From Bacteroidaceae bacterium (GTDB taxonomy: Bacteria; Bacteroidota; Bacteroidia; Bacteroidales; Bacteroidaceae), in contig JAFZSP010000058.1 of NCBI GenBank assembly GCA_017619335.1, positions 1 to 50,238 on the forward strand: 50,238 nt of DNA. Direction: 5' to 3'. Under the pieces are notes generated by a model. That model searched no databases, had not been told where the DNA came from, and saw only the letters and a list, made by a program, of their open reading frames with translations. Positions 50,031 through 50,238 of the stretch are shown piece after piece. A program made the position numbers and the translations under genes. Position 1 is the first letter of the stretch. The number at the start of each line of letters is the position of its first letter.

Positions 50031-50082
50031 GCGTGCCTTTAGGTACGCGACAACAGATCCCTCTCGCGTACCTACGGCACGC
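50031..50082. repeat. Imperfect inverted repeat of about 18 bp
   Basis: GCGTGCC..GGTACGCG (50031-50049) is repeated inverted at 50065-50082, with one small internal difference, around a 15-base spacer. Confidence 0.8.
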
Positions 50083-50103
50083 ATTCTGTTAAACAACCTC
50101 TTA

Positions 50104-50123
50104 CCAGCCAATGAATTGGCTGG
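50104..50123. repeat. Palindromic module CCAGCC-N8-GGCTGG
   Basis: Third copy of this module, with centre AATGAATT. Confidence 0.85.
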
Positions 50124-50135
50124 CTACCCCTATCA

Positions 50136-50220
50136 AATGCCTACGGCATTACCCCTTCAAGCGCTCGGCCCAAACGGACGCTTCACACTTGAAGAACCCC
50201 TATCAAATGCCTACGGCATT
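50136..50220. repeat. Direct repeat of AATGCCTACGGCATT flanking the 42 bp dispersed module (copy 2)
   Basis: The palindrome occurs at 50136-50150 and 50206-50220. Between them lies 50163-50204, which matches 24723-24764 with four mismatches. Confidence 0.88.
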
Positions 50221-50238
50221 ACTTGCGAAAGTTAAATA

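Larger units (their letters stand above)
49313..50238. other. Gene-free repeat mosaic at the right end
   Basis: These 926 bp contain no credible gene. In order: an inverted pair of ACATCTG tracts enclosing an 18-bp inverted repeat and a 56 bp AT palindrome, an orphan promoter box, a 22-bp tandem array, a 25-bp tandem array, and several palindromic modules shared with 24.7 kb. Reading frames across it translate the repeats and show no family resemblance. Confidence 0.75.

Noticed and set aside
49656..50111. Open frames of 93-151 codons across the right-hand repeat region
   Set aside because: They translate tandem and palindromic repeats, overlap each other on both strands, and show no signal, family motif or normal composition.
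1..50238. tRNA, rRNA, prophage or insertion-sequence genes
   Set aside because: No cloverleaf-like T-arm, rRNA block, transposase or integrase motif was recognised by reading both strands; a covariance-model search was not possible.

Overview
The window looks like chromosomal DNA of a Bacteroidales bacterium, probably close to Prevotellaceae. No 16S rRNA is present, so the rank is inferred. The evidence is the Bacteroidota promoter signature (TAnnTTTG -7 boxes, several with TTTG 19-21 bp upstream), the near absence of Shine-Dalgarno sites, and typical gene content: a FeoA-FeoB fusion with its Cys-rich partner, DUF4421, DUF4827, an Omp28-type protein, an EF-G2 paralogue, a propeller/Y_Y_Y regulator and a DUF2027-Smr protein. 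No integrase, transposase, phage gene, CRISPR array, tRNA or rRNA was recognised.

Layout. 0.2-3.3 kb: a secreted esterase and a divergent GH43 glycosidase. 3.3-12.1 kb: housekeeping and stress genes (clpB, the Smr-queA operon, tex-xth, hsp20). 12.3-16.0 kb: ferrous iron uptake (feoAB fusion plus Cys-rich protein) and a RyR-domain protein. 16.2-24.6 kb: an exported transglutaminase-like protein, then a tripartite RND efflux operon (adaptor, pump, outer-membrane channel) ending in a DUF4421 protein. 24.9-34.6 kb, minus strand: a large zinc metalloprotease, a one-piece membrane regulator, a double Omp28 thioredoxin-like protein and hemW. 34.9-39.8 kb: EF-G2, a DUF4827 lipoprotein and a CapD/PglF-like sugar dehydratase. 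40.2-43.2 kb: rplM-rpsI-rpsB-tsf. 43.5-49.3 kb: four exported or surface proteins ending in an M13 peptidase. 49.3-50.2 kb: about 0.9 kb of repeats without a credible gene.

The most unusual signal lies in non-gene structure. (1) About fifteen tracts with a strict 7-bp period occur in leaders, intergenic gaps and even inside genes. One, a six-unit 42 bp tract, sits in frame in tex, and one supplies the last codons and stop of a regulator. Several occur as inverted pairs, including inside the ribosomal-protein operon. (2) A modular element of 22-bp units directly abuts the stop codons of two unrelated genes in the same sense orientation; the copies differ by exactly one unit. (3) The last 0.9 kb is a mosaic of palindromic modules, some shared with the 24.6 kb gap, and includes a perfect 56 bp AT palindrome.

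Among proteins, two stand out. EF-G2 has Ser where the catalytic GTPase His should be. The propeller/AraC regulator keeps a ghost of a kinase H-box with His replaced by Asn and has no kinase or receiver domain.
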